64,000 nucleotides of DNA, taken from Ichthyophis bannanicus (lineage: Eukaryota > Chordata > Amphibia > Gymnophiona > Ichthyophiidae). The notes under the pieces were generated by a model. The model did no database searches, was not told where the DNA came from, and saw nothing but the letters and a program-made list of their open reading frames with translations. The stretch spans positions 1,068,426,444 through 1,068,490,443 of the forward strand of contig CM066031.1 in the NCBI GenBank assembly GCA_033557465.1, given 5' to 3'. The translations under genes were made by a program, and so were the position numbers. This document shows, in pieces, positions 11,534-21,703 of the stretch. Positions within the stretch are counted from its first letter, which is position 1. Each line of letters begins with the position of its first letter.

Positions 11534-12543
11534 CAATGTACGGGCGGGCCCTGCCTCCTTCATTTATCAAATGCAGGGCTTAAGACTAATTCAGTGAGAA
11601 TCCATTTGAGTGCTATTGCAGCGTCTTTCAAGCCTCTCAATGGACAACCTATTTCCTCTCATCCTCTCATAGCGAGATTTATGAGAGGCCTTCTTTTAAC
11701 GAAGCCTCCCATTAAGCCGCCACCGGTGGCATGGGACGTGAATCTGGTACTTGGGCAGCTCATGAAACCGCCCTTTGAACCATTAGCCACTACCTCTTTG
11801 AAATTCCTTTCCTGGGAAGTTATCTTTCTCATTGCAATCACATCAACACGTCACATCAGTGAATTGCAAGCCTTGGTGGCTGATCCTCCTCATACAAGGT
11901 TCCATCATGATAAGGTAGTCCTTAGGACTCATCCACACTTTATGCCAAAGGTGGTCTCGCCCTTTCATTTGAACCAAGCGGTTTACCTTGCTGTATTCTT
12001 TCCAAGGCCTCACGCCTCAAATGCAGAAAGGAACCTTCATACTTTGGACTGTAAAAGAGCTTTGGCCTTTTACTTGCAAAGGACGCAGCAACATAGAAAA
12101 TCCTCTCAACTCTTTGTTGCTTTTGATCCTAGTCATTTGGGACTTCCAGTCTCCAAAAGGACACTGCCCAGCTGGATTGCACAGTGTATATCTTTTGCCT
12201 ATGAGAGTAAGAACCTTCCTCTTGAAGGCCATGTCACAGCTCACAATCTGAGAGCCATGGCAGCCTCAATGGCTCATCTTCACTCTGTGCCTATCAATGG
12301 CATCTGTCGAGCAGCTACTTGGGTTTCAGTTCATACCTTCACAGCCCATTACTGCTTAGACAAGGACTCCCACCGGGATGCCTTGTTTGGTCAGGCTGTT
12401 CTTCAACACCTGTTCCACACTTAATCAACTCCTACTCAGCATCCCTGGTAGGATGCCAGAGATCCATGGGGGGAAGTGGAGCCCTTTCACAAGGGCACAG
12501 AACTTTCTGGGGCCATCTCTCTGGCATCTGCAGCTAGGGAGTC

Positions 12544-12645
12544 CCCATATGTGAAGACTACATTCCTGCTTGTTCCTGGAGATAGCATAGTTACTCATCT
12601 GTAACAGGTGATCTCCGGGAACAGCAAGAATTTAGTCTTCACAAC
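12544..12645 (+). repeat. DIRS-B internal complementary region
   Basis: Left-end block (complement of CTCCAGGAACAAGCAGGAAT) directly followed by a right-end block (GTTACTCATCTGTAACAGGTG, then the complement of the right end). The inferred circle junction differs by a few bases from the actual genomic ends at 4946 and 12875. Confidence 0.78.
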
Positions 12646-12723
12646 CCACCCACCTCCCCTAGGAGTTGTATTTCTCTATCTCTCTCTCTTTCTCTCTCTT
12701 TTGTCTCAGCTTTAAACTCAGCT

Positions 12724-12875
12724 GGAGAGGGACAGTTGGGAAAGGCGGGAAGGCAGCATGCAGGTGCTGTGGGATGCTCCCAAAGGCTCCGTCGGTACCG
12801 ATGATATCTATATGTGAAGACTAAATTCCTGCTGTTCCCGGAGATCACCTGTTACAGGTGAGTAACTGTTTTCTC
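12724..12875 (+). repeat. DIRS-B right inverted terminal repeat
   Basis: Inverse copy of 4946-5105, starting at the GGAGAGGGACAG block, plus the extra outer extension ACCTGTTACAGGTGAGTAAC found only at the right end, as in DIRS-C. A TC-rich run (about 12672-12702) lies just upstream. Confidence 0.8.
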
Positions 12876-13254
12876 TTTTGCTTTCCTTATTTCTCTTTGT
12901 CTCTTTTAGTTTGATCCTGTTTTCCTCTGTTTGCAAGCTTTTGAATTTTGTGAAAGCTGTGTTTTTTTGCCTTTATTTGAGCAGCCACTTCTTTGGAGAA
13001 CCAAATAGGTTTCTTTCTCCTCTTGTTTTTATTTACTTTCCTTACATATTTATCTGTTGCCCCCATTTGTGAGCTCTAATTCCAGCACTGAGGTTGGTTC
13101 CATCACCATTTGTCTAAGTAACACATCTTGGACAGCAGCCACAATTTTTTTGCTTCTTTCCAGATTTGCAGAATGAGTAATCCAATCCACATTGGGTAGA
13201 TTAAAGTCACCCAATATGATCACTTCCCCCTTTGTGGCTGTTTTGGCAATATCT
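12876..13254 (-). pseudogene. CR1 copy 1 endonuclease end and linker
   Basis: Continuation of the CR1 beyond DIRS-B. In the minus strand the endonuclease box GDFNLPNVDWITHSAN is readable near 13170-13230, followed by LERSKKIVAAVQDVLLRQMV toward 13100. GDFN is the EN catalytic-loop motif of CR1/L2 endonucleases. The piece is separated from the next EN segment by the SINE. Confidence 0.82.
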
Positions 13255-13535
13255 TATTTTATTTATTTTATTTATTTATTTTTTATACCGCGTTCTTTAG
13301 AATCAGTGCGGTTTACATGTATACTAACAGGTACTTTTTATTCCCTTGTCCCTGAAGGGCTCACAATCTAAGTGTACCTGAGGCAATGGAGGGTTAAGTG
13401 GTTTGCCCAAGGCCACAAGGAGTGGCCATGGGACTAGAGACCCCAGTCCCTCCGGCCTGAGGTTGCTTGTCCCCATGCGGGAATTGAACCCCTGGCCTGA
13501 GATAACCTGTCCCAACCACTGAGCCACTCCTCCCC
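13255..13535 (-). mobile_element. tRNA-CORE SINE with L2-type tail
   Basis: Minus-strand SINE. Its 5' end has a tRNA-like A box (TGGCTCAGTGGTT) and B box (GGTTCAATTCC). The centre has a MIR/CORE-like segment (GGCCTTGGGCAAACCACTTA), and the 3' end has an L2-type tail (GTAAACCGCACTGATTC, then a TAAA-rich tract). A 5-bp TATCT duplication flanks it, and removal restores the CR1 reading IIDIAKTATKG. Polymerase III would transcribe such an element, and L2-type machinery would mobilise it. Confidence 0.82.
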
Positions 13536-13690
13536 TATCTATAATCAATTTGTTATCTATTTCTTCGATTTGAGTCGGAGTTCTGTAGACTACATCAGTA
13601 TGGATGACAGTGCCATCTCCTCTTTCCAACACAGTCCAGAGTGCTTCTTCTTTTCCCCATGCCCCCTGCATTTCAGTAGCTTTAAGAGTG
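13536..13690 (-). pseudogene. CR1 copy 1 endonuclease, middle piece
   Basis: The minus-strand frame reads TLKATEMQGAWGKEEALW and GDGTVIHTDVVYRTPTQ, the part of a CR1-like endonuclease before GDFN. It is bounded by the SINE on one side and the hammerhead-like insert on the other. Confidence 0.75.
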
Positions 13691-14165
13691 ATCAGTGATC
13701 CCCTGATGAAACAGTAATAGTGAAACGCTAGTGAGGCGCCCGGGGAAGGCATTGGGATCTGAAAGCGTGAAAGGGAACATTGAGAAGAAAATCATGATAA
13801 GAAGCTAACTATTCTTCGATAGTTGGACATTGAACTATTTGCAAAATTTATATAATGAAATCAATAGTAGTATTTCTCAAGAAAAGAGGAATGAGGGAAC
13901 AGCTCTGTCCGCTTTCATAATCACTGGGTATTTCTGTTGAAAGGTCGTTGTTGCTATTAGGCACTAATGTTGGATGCACTGTGAGTCCGAAAATGAGTGC
14001 CATAGAAGTATGAGACCTTCAGCGATATTGAATTTGAATGTTCAGAGTGACCACAAGAGATAACCAAAAAAAGTTTTAGGTTCCAAATTGATACTATTGA
14101 GCGCGTTAAAAGCTTTTTGTATTACTAATAAGTAATCGCTCAGAGAAAGACCATAATCAATTGTT
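13691..14165. mobile_element. Short insert with hammerhead-like motif (possible Penelope fragment)
   Basis: About 475 bp with no CR1 similarity, lying between two continuous CR1 endonuclease pieces. Near its left end it has CTGATGA (13703-13709), 12 bases, then GAAAC (13722-13726), followed by CGC and GCG that could pair. GATCCC before the motif can pair with a GGGATC downstream. This resembles the hammerhead ribozyme core of Penelope-like elements, but the base expected to be U before the cleavage site appears substituted. The family assignment is tentative. Confidence 0.4.
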
Positions 14166-15330
14166 AATATTGCTTTTGACATACAAGGTTACTCCTCCTC
14201 CTTTTCCACTTTCTCTGTCTCTTCTGAATAGATTATAGCCAGCTATGGCTATATCCCATTCATGCGATTCATTAAGCCATGTTTCTGTAATGGCCACTAT
14301 GTCCAAGTCCATTTCCACCATTAGGGCTTCCAGGTCATGAACTTTGTTGGATAAGCTTCAAGTATTTATGCTCATTGCTTTCCAGCATGTAACTGGCTTG
14401 CATGTATTTTGCATTGATTTTGTTCTGCCCACTTCTTCCCACTTGTGTGGTTTTAAAAGTGTGGCTGTTCTGATGATCTGCTTTTGCTGGGAGTGACGTC
14501 CTGAACTTGTCCTTCCCCATCCGTCACCCCCTTTTTCTAGTTTAAATGCATATCCACATACTGCCTGAATTTTTCACTTAGGATTCTTTTCCCTGTGACA
14601 GAGATGTAGTCCATCAGCACAGTATAGGCTCTCGTTGATCCATGTTTCCCCAGTCACCTATAAATCTGAATCCTTCTTGTTTGCGCCAGGTCTGGAGTCA
14701 TGTATTAAAGCTGTTTATTTGATGCAACCTTTCTGCCCTCTTACTGAGAACAGGTAGAACTTCTGAGAATGCTACAGTGTTAACAATGGGCTTGAGTTTC
14801 TCTCCCAGAGCTTGGGAGTCCCTTTGAACTGCAGAGGCACTGTTTCTAGCTAGGTCATTTGTACCCAAGTGGATGACAACATCAGTTTTGGAGTGCTCAC
14901 TTTCTGCGCTAAGTACATCAACAATTTGGTTTGTATTCCTGCTGGCTGAAGAGCCTGGGAGGCATTTGACTATCTTCTCTCCTTTGAACTGTGTTCCCAA
15001 GTTGGTGCTTCTGATGATGCAATCTCCAAGTAGTAGTAGTTTTCTGTTTGTTTTTCTTCATATTCGGTGCTTTATCAGTAGACTGGGCATTGACTGTCTC
15101 ATTTAAGGGCCCTTCAGTTTCCATGGATTGGGCATCCTCATTAACCAAAGCAGAAAAGGCATTATACAGGGATATCTCTTGATGTATAGGGTGTCTCTGC
15201 GTTACAGGTCGCAATCTACCCCAAGTCCACTGTGATCCATTTGTTCCTGGGATGTTCGATTCTTTGTGGGAGTGGTGGTGGACTTTATTCGGTTTGTATC
15301 CTAGAAGAGGTGCATTTAATTTCAGCTAAT
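14166..15330 (-). mobile_element. CR1 copy 1, 5' segment (ORF1 and endonuclease start)
   Basis: The 5' part of the CR1. The endonuclease N-terminal part reads DIVAITETWLNESHEW and RESGKGGGVTLYVK at about 14166-14350 (-). ORF1 lies at 14698-15214. The CR1 5' boundary is set where DIRS reverse transcriptase sequence resumes at 15331. Together the CR1 segments total about 3.7 kb, so it is slightly 5'-truncated. Confidence 0.82.
14698..15214 (-). pseudogene. CR1 ORF1 with esterase-like domain, frameshifted
   Basis: Two overlapping minus-strand frames. One has the SGNH-hydrolase-like block VVIHLGTNDLARNSASAV, then LGEKLKPIVNTVAFSEVLPV. The upstream frame (14918-15214) is a Q/K-rich N-terminus. 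CR1-clade ORF1 proteins are known to carry an esterase domain with this GTND motif; its role in retrotransposition is poorly defined. Related blocks occur in copies at 36060-36720 (-) and 62607-62891 (+). Confidence 0.75.
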
Positions 15331-16570
15331 TCAGGATGTGTGTGTAAGCATGCTTTATTTAGATCCAAGGAGGAAAGCCAATCTCCCTGGTGGAGTTAAG
15401 GTAGCAGTGTTCCAAGGGAGAGTATCTTGAATTTCTTCCTAACCAGAAACTTGTTTAAGTTTCACAGGTCTAGGATGGGCTTGAGGCCCACAGTCCTCTC
15501 TGAGACAAAGAAGTACCTGGAGTAGAAGCCTTTGCCCCACAGGTGTCTGGCTACAGTTGCTATTGCATTGTCCTTGAGAAGACCTGTGAGTTCTGTGAAG
15601 AGCAAGATCTGGTGAAGGAGGAGTCATACCGGCTCTCCTGGAAAGAACTTGGGTGGAATCTGCTGTAGGTGGAGGAGGTATCCCTCCCTGACCACCTGCA
15701 GTACCCACAGGTCCAAGGTGATTGAGGCCCATCTGTGGGCAAAGAGTGCCAGGTGCTCCCCTGTGGGCTGGTGAAGGTCTCCTGGGGGAGGGAAGGCCCT
15801 GCCCTGTGAGTCAAAAACTCCCCCCTGGCAGGGTGGGAGCTGGAGTCTGGGGCTTAGGTGCTTTTGCCTTCTGAGCCCCCTGCTCCTGCCCCTTGGAGTG
15901 AGAACCCTGCTGATGGCCAGAGTAGGGCTGGTGCTGATGACCCTGTGCAGAGGCTCCCTTTTTCCTTAGGAAAAGGGCCTTTTCCTCCCAGAAAAGGGCT
16001 CTTTTTCCTGACTTTTTTGCGGGGATGGGATGAAGTCTTCTTGGAGAGCCTCTGCTGTGTCACAAAGTTGGCCTCGATCTCAGCAGCTTTGTCGACCATG
16101 GGTTTGCTGAAGAGGTTCTCACCGGTACAGGGGACATCAAACTGTTTGCTTGACACCATAGGATTGCAGCCAAGTCTGGCATCGGGCCCTGATGCCTGCC
16201 ACTGTAACTTGAGCTGCCAACTTGAAACCATCATAGGCGGCCCGGGAGAGGAACTTGGAACAGTCCCACACTCCCATAGTCAGGGTCTGGAACCATTGGA
16301 GGGGTTCCCTGACGAGGCCTGCTGCAAACCCCAACAGCTCTTTGGCAAGTGCCTTTAGGTACATGCCTATGTAGAGTTCATAGGCTTGGATCAGGCAACC
16401 CAGCATCGAGCCTTCGATCAGGCAACCCAGCATCGAGCCTTGATTACATTTGCACCCGAGGGTGTCGAGACCTCAGGCCTCCCTACCTGGAGGGATGGAG
16501 GAGTGGGTCTTCTGGCTCTTGAGCTTTTGCATTGTCGACTCGAGAATAGGAGCAGAGCATTGTAAAGAAC
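15331..16570 (-). pseudogene. DIRS-A gag and RT N-terminus (5' part of outer element)
   Basis: Minus-strand continuation of DIRS-A. The gag C-terminal half is at 15854-16555 (LYIGMYLKALAKELLGFAAG, FLSRAAYDGFKLAAQV, VPCTGENLFSKPMVDKAAEI, then a basic K-rich region). It is followed by the RT N-terminus (15331-15750), with RTVGLKPILDL, NLNKFLVRKKFK and GDWLSSLDL readable across frames. The next RT residues are found at 2957, beyond the CR1. A 25-bp unit (GATCAGGCAACCCAGCATCG) is tandemly duplicated near 16390-16441. The gag N-terminus and left terminal repeat are missing. Confidence 0.8.
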
Positions 16571-19500
16571 ATGACTACTTTTACCTGCAGTTCTTAGACA
16601 AGGATTAGGTTGGGAAGGCAATAATATGCTTAATTTTGGCCCAGAAGAGTATTCACAGAAAAGATGTAAATCTCACATGTACTTTCTCCAGGTGCAGTTT
16701 TTAAAGGGAAAATGTGTTCATCTATTCCCTTTGAGAACTGCTGCAGTATCCACAGGGAAACAGACCCACCGACCTTTCACCTGCTCATATAATTTTGTGA
16801 ATGGTTCCATCTACGTACATAGGTAGAATCTGTAGGGTTCTGTCAAAGAGAGGAAATATTTAAAGATTTAATGTAAGCCCACTGATTTGTTAATGATGAT
16901 TCAGCTTCAGTGAAGAACCAGGGTGAAATTACCATGGGAGAACTAAAGCAGTTCCCTTTTAGCAGCATTAACTAAAACCGACCAGTGGACATCTGGATAG
17001 CAACAGTCTATTCCCCTCGATATATCCTAGTCCCCTCTTGTGTTGTCTGTCTTGACTAGATTGTAGGCTCTTATGAGAAGGGACTATCTCTTACATGTCT
17101 CTGTAAAGCGCTGCATCTGCAAATAAGTAGTAATAATAAAGACAGACAAAAATATTTGAGTCAGTAAGGCAGGGGAAGGAAAGCTGGCTTTGTGCACCAT
17201 TAGCTTATGGATGATTTGTGAGGCTGAAGAAGAAGAAAATCAAGATACCCGAAGCATGATTATCAAATGCTTCTCCAGTAGCACATAATGGGAGAAAACC
17301 CGCCATCGGTTCGAGCCCTAGCAGTGACCCAGTGTAGAACGAAATGAAGGTGCAACAGAGTCCAAGATGCAAACAATATTCAGAGTAAAGGAAAAAGGAT
17401 TTGTTAATTTAGCCAGAAAACGGTATATAAGGAATCCCACTAAAGTAAAGTAAATAAGCCAAAGGATGATAGAAGGAATCCCCTGAGAAGACAGAGCAAA
17501 CATTTTGTACAATGGATAGGGACAGTGTAATCGGATTGCAGAGCTTTATGAAGAGAGATAAATCTGTTTTGCCTGCCTCTCCTAGGGGTTGTGACAGATA
17601 GGGAAGTAGTTACAGTGTTAGAATGGATCAAGGACTCTTTTCTTATTCAATAGTGATAACTCCCTTTGTTTCAAGCAAGCTGTTATTTTAGAAGCCCTAT
17701 TCATAATTTAAACACATACGTATAAGAAGTCATTTATACATGTAAACTACAACCATATGTACTGTAAATGGCTATTTTAGAAAGGGTCTAATTTACACAT
17801 GGATGACTGTGCCACATCGGAAATTCATGGGGGCATGTCAGGAGCATGGCCTTAGCGGGGCAAAAAATCTACACATGCATTCCCCATATAGGAAATGCAC
17901 ATGTACTGTAAGTCTAAAATTGTCCATTTCCAGATTTATACTTGCTCCCTGGCACAAATAGGAATTTACAAAACTCCTTTTGGCTATCTCTTTATAGGAT
18001 GGATTAAAGGAGATCCCCTTAATTCCTGCTATGTTTACCATGAGGTAAAGATAGTCTTCTCTCATTAATTAGGAGCATCTACACATCTAGGATTACATGA
18101 TGGCCGACATATACGCTTGTAAGTGCAGCCATTTCACAACATACAGGTGTAAGCTGCTATGTTTTCCCTCTTGATTTTTCCCACATGTACTTTTTTGAAA
18201 TGGTGCCTCCTGCTGCATGTGACTATCAGTTAGATTTGTGGTATATCAAATAAATAAACTATATCTATATATTCTCCATACATTCCTATTCTTCCTTCTG
18301 TCTGCAGCCTGTTTTTAACATTCATGCCCGTTTTGAGGGGCAGAGACATGTCTATTTTACAACGACCTCACATGTGCACACCCTCTCTTCTGATCGATTT
18401 GGAGACATTTTCATTTCCAAGTCCTTCCCGCCACATAAACGGCCTTTCTAAAATGTGCCTTAAATTGATACAATTCAACTTGTAGAAGATTAAATCAATG
18501 AGGAACAATCATAAACTAGGTGTGTTTTCTTTTCTTATGTGTCATTGGCTGAATAGAACTAAATTTTGGGGCATGCTAGAAAGATGTGAATCAGGACTAT
18601 CATTGGAGGGCCTGCGTGATTAGGGAACAGGAAGAAACAGCTGCCAGATATCCCCTATTTGGGGCCAGTGTCATTAGCAAACTACTTCAGGCAATTTAGA
18701 GTAGGCCAAGACATGCAAGATGTCTGTCTTTCCCCAATGATCCCTGGTCTAGTCTCTCTCTTTATTCCTTTTTCTCTCTGAATCCTCCCAAGTTTCAGGG
18801 TAGAAGAAAAGGATTATTCTTTAGCAGGAATGAATTTCAAGCACAAAAGGGCAGGATTTTGCAAATTTCTGCAATATAATGCAAGCCATGAGTACTTGTG
18901 ATCAGATACCTACTTTGAATCTTGGGAAGGAATACCTAGGAACTTAAGACTAAAGGCACAGAGGTAGGATATGCACATTTCTGACTTTCACTGACAAGTT
19001 AAAATTACATTTTACCATTGCTAAACACATAAATACTAATACCACTCTAAGGTTGAAAGAAAAAGAGAGATGCTGGAATACATGATGGGCAGATAAAGTT
19101 TCAGGAATATATTCACTCGGAAGGTAGATTCTCACCCCACCTAATAAGTGTAGGATTGAAATCCCGAACAGCTGGGTTTCAAGCTCAGAAAATAGGGCTA
19201 AAATAGGAAGGAAAGCTTGTACATTTTCTCTATATTGTAATCCAGTTGCAGGTACAGTATCAGCTACTCTTTATCCTTTATTCTTACACTTGATACTATA
19301 TACTGCTCTGGCGAATGCATCTTAGTAGTTTACAATATAAGGTTATTGTGAAAACAAGATGTGGGAAAGGAAAGCCCTTTGTAGACAGGAAAGAGAGTCA
19401 CCATGTAGAGTTGGGCGGGGTTAGGGAGAGAGAACATGGAGGCAGGGAGGGGAAAATTCAGGCATGAGAAGGGGAGAGGCCAAAGGCAACATGAAAAAAG

Positions 19501-20206
19501 TGGGTCATCCTCTGGTACAGTAGGATGGAAGAATTGTAGTTGTGACTTTTCTTTTAACCACAGCACTAATACAAGACTCAAATTTAATTAAATAGATTAA
19601 ACTAACCTTGTCCTTCTTGATTGGAAAGAAAGAGGAAACTTAACAAAATGGAATAAGGTTTGGATTCAGTGTTTGGATGGTAGACCACTGCACTCTTACA
19701 TATGTTCAATAAGAGGTGTATGAAAATTCCTTTCTGGAGAACTCATCAGCAATGAATTTTACCACAGAAAATGAGTCGCATCACAAACGTTGTTTATTCA
19801 AACACTTGATAGTAAGTATGAAATATCTTATTCAAAAATAGTACATAATACTTAAAGCATAGAAATCATGAATTGTCAAACAGTTTTAAACTCTTTCTAA
19901 AGATGTTACAATAGTTATTTAAATATGCAATAGCTAATGTTAAATTTTCTCTTTGCTTTCAGGTAAACAAGTACTTGAAATAGGTAGTGGTACATTTTTT
20001 TTCCCTCTTAACTTCCTCTTTCAGTACTTTAGATCCAAAAGTTCAAAACAAAGTTTTTCTTTGGAAGCCTTTAAGTCTGGAAATATTAAAAAATGAAAAA
20101 TAATTGAGTAATTAGGCGTAATTATGAATGCCCTCAGAAAAAAAATTAATAACCCCACAGTGTGTGTTCAAGGGTTACTTATCCAATCAGTCTTCTTTCC
20201 TTCCAG
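16571..20206. other. Relatively repeat-poor DNA, no gene recognised
   Basis: AT-rich sequence in which I recognise no LINE, DIRS or DNA-transposon motif and no convincing coding frame. It may be intron or intergenic DNA next to the candidate exon at 20207. Confidence 0.5.
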
Positions 20207-20386
20207 GTTCCAGTCTTTCTTGCATCTGGGCCCATTGGTACCGGTTCTGTATTGAGATCAGGATTAGGACCAGATCCTTTTCTCCCTCTGGACTGGGTCC
20301 GGGCTGCACAGGAACTTGGAACACTGGAGCAGATTTACTCCCTAACTGCACATAAACCAATAAAGCAAAACCCTAACTTGGGAACG
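20207..20386 (+). CDS. Candidate internal exon of a host gene
   Basis: An open block of exactly 180 nt (60 codons, phase 0 at both ends) is bounded by a strong acceptor (TCTTCTTTCCTTCCAG ending at 20206) and a consensus donor (GTAAGT from 20387). The peptide begins VPVFLASGPIGTGSVLRSGL and has a globular, non-repetitive composition (LDWVRAAQELGTLEQIY in the middle). It lies in the only repeat-poor stretch of the window. I do not recognise the protein family. It could be a chance ORF, but phase symmetry plus good splice sites favour a real exon. No partner exons were found. Confidence 0.55.
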
Positions 20387-21065
20387 GTAAGTTCTCTTGT
20401 TTTCCCAAACACTTTCCCTGTCTAACATAAAAATAAAAGGATAATTATAAGTCCCTAACTACACATTCATACAGCACAACTACTTTTCCTTTCTCTCTTT
20501 CCCTGGGACCTGGCATACATTCATTCAATATCTCCTTGGTTCATGCACTCATACTGTAGGTTTCACCAACCAAACAAAATATTCCTAAATTAAGGAGTGT
20601 AAATATAAGAATTCCTTCAGGTTTATGGGGAAATATAATAGCAGTAGTTTTTGGTGCAGGGTCCCTCTGCCCAATCACAATTTATTTCTAATAATTTGCC
20701 AAATCTCTAATAACTTCACAAATGCCCAAGTCACAGTATTTCTCCTAGAGAACCAGTTCGACTTAGCTGGTTAGCTTCTGTAGGGAGAGGATCTCTTCAC
20801 CAGGACTGTACCAAGCTAGAAATGTGCTCTGTGCAACTCACAAATCTGGTGTTCTCCCTCTACCCCAGCCCCATGCAGTAACTCACTCTTTTTGAGCTTC
20901 CTGGAAGCACAGTGATGGTATCAGTACCCTTTCTGTACTTGCGCTTTGTACAGCCACACTGCTTGGCACAGTCCTTGCTTGATAAGGCCCTGCTCTTCAC
21001 AAGACATGAGGAAATTTTAAAGCCCTGCAGCAAATTTTAAGGGGCTCTCATGCAGTTATGTCTTA

Positions 21066-21290
21066 TTGATAAGACTGACAAACTTTTTCTCCAGTCAGAG
21101 CCCGATCCTAGAAGGGGCACAGCCCCGACCAGGATGGGCCCATTATGACCCGATTCTGCACCGTGGAAGCAAAACAGTCCTGTGGGTTCAGGATCGGGTC
21201 CTTGGAGACGGCCCAATGTGCCCTGCATCACCGCGGGGACATCTTCCCCACGGCACAACCTGCCCACTGCCTTGGAGTTCCCCTTTTCCC
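21066..21290 (+). repeat. DNA-transposon-like repeat, left part (interrupted by DIRS-C)
   Basis: It aligns with 30214-30440: shared ACCCGATTCTG, the CAAAA and CCCATGGG-like region, GGTCC-GACG blocks, and the ACCACTGC end. After DIRS-C the alignment resumes at 28198 (CCCTGCCGCCTGACCC against CCCTGCTGCCTGACCC at 30430). So DIRS-C landed inside an older copy. Confidence 0.65.
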
Positions 21291-21453
21291 TTTTCTCCAG
21301 GACCAAGCAGGAAGTCAGTCCTCACATATGGGTGTCATCGACGCCGATGAAGCCCTAGCTGAGCATTTCCCCAGCTTTCCATGAAAGCCTTTGGGAATGC
21401 AGGCACGCATGCGAGGTTCCCTTCCCGCCTAAAGTTGCCATCTTACCTCAGTC
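21291..21453 (+). repeat. DIRS-C left inverted terminal repeat
   Basis: Starts TTTTCTCCAGGACCAAGCAG and is complementary, with few mismatches, to 28012-28170, through AAAGCCTTTGGGAATGCAGG and the TTACCTCAGTC end. Confidence 0.88.
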
Positions 21454-21703
21454 TCTCTTTTTCCGAGAAGCCCACCGGATGTGTGTCCTGTCATCCCGGA
21501 TAAAAGTTAGATTTTTCGGCGATTCTCGCTATTGTTTTCTTCCCGGTTCGACGCCGGTTCCCCTCCCGCCGGGTTCGGTACACTGGTATCGAGCCCGTTT
21601 CTATTTTTTGGGTTTTTCCCCTTCGTGGCCGGCGTTCGCGCCCTTTTTTGCTTTTTCCCTGGAAGGCCGATCCTTTGACCTCACGGGGACTCTTTTTTCC
21701 CCG

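Larger units (their letters stand above)
9289..11553 (+). mobile_element. Non-autonomous hAT-like transposon, 2265 bp
   Basis: The element starts CAGGGGCGGCCC and ends GGGCGGGCCCTG, imperfect inverted repeats of the hAT CAGGGGCGG type. It is flanked by the exact 8-bp duplication CCTCCTTC (9281-9288 and 11554-11561). Removing element and one duplication restores the recombinase reading EYLLHLSNAGLK. No transposase ORF is recognised inside. It contains AT-rich unique sequence, a pyrimidine-rich tandem array and a large GC-rich palindrome. A TAGTAAACATGCC motif near 9390 resembles the end of the MITE family seen at 40646-40962. Confidence 0.85.
9088..12424 (+). pseudogene. DIRS-B tyrosine recombinase, split by hAT insertion
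   Basis: The N-terminal core-binding part (VKDILHVSRKPSTRRSYEF and ESLLEYLL) ends at 9288. The gene resumes at 11554 with LLHLSNAGLK and is then open through 11594-12424. Catalytic features in the second part are STRHISELQAL (first Arg), THPHFMPKVVSPFHLNQ, the HxxR box TAHNLRAMAAS, and RAATW followed by TAHYC, the nucleophile Tyr region. Apart from the insertion the catalytic domain is undamaged, so the hAT insertion may have inactivated an otherwise intact recombinase. Confidence 0.85.
4946..12875 (+). mobile_element. DIRS-B retrotransposon, complete but broken
   Basis: A plus-strand DIRS element with gag, RT-RNase H, tyrosine recombinase, an internal complementary region (12544-12645) and inverted terminal repeats (4946-5105 and 12724-12875). 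It is inserted in the CR1 at the linker of ORF2. The CR1 flanks on both sides carry the same 15 bases (TTTTGCTTTCCTTAT, 4931-4945 and 12876-12890), which is unusual because DIRS elements normally make no target duplication. The element is split by a hAT-like insertion (9289-11553). Confidence 0.9.
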
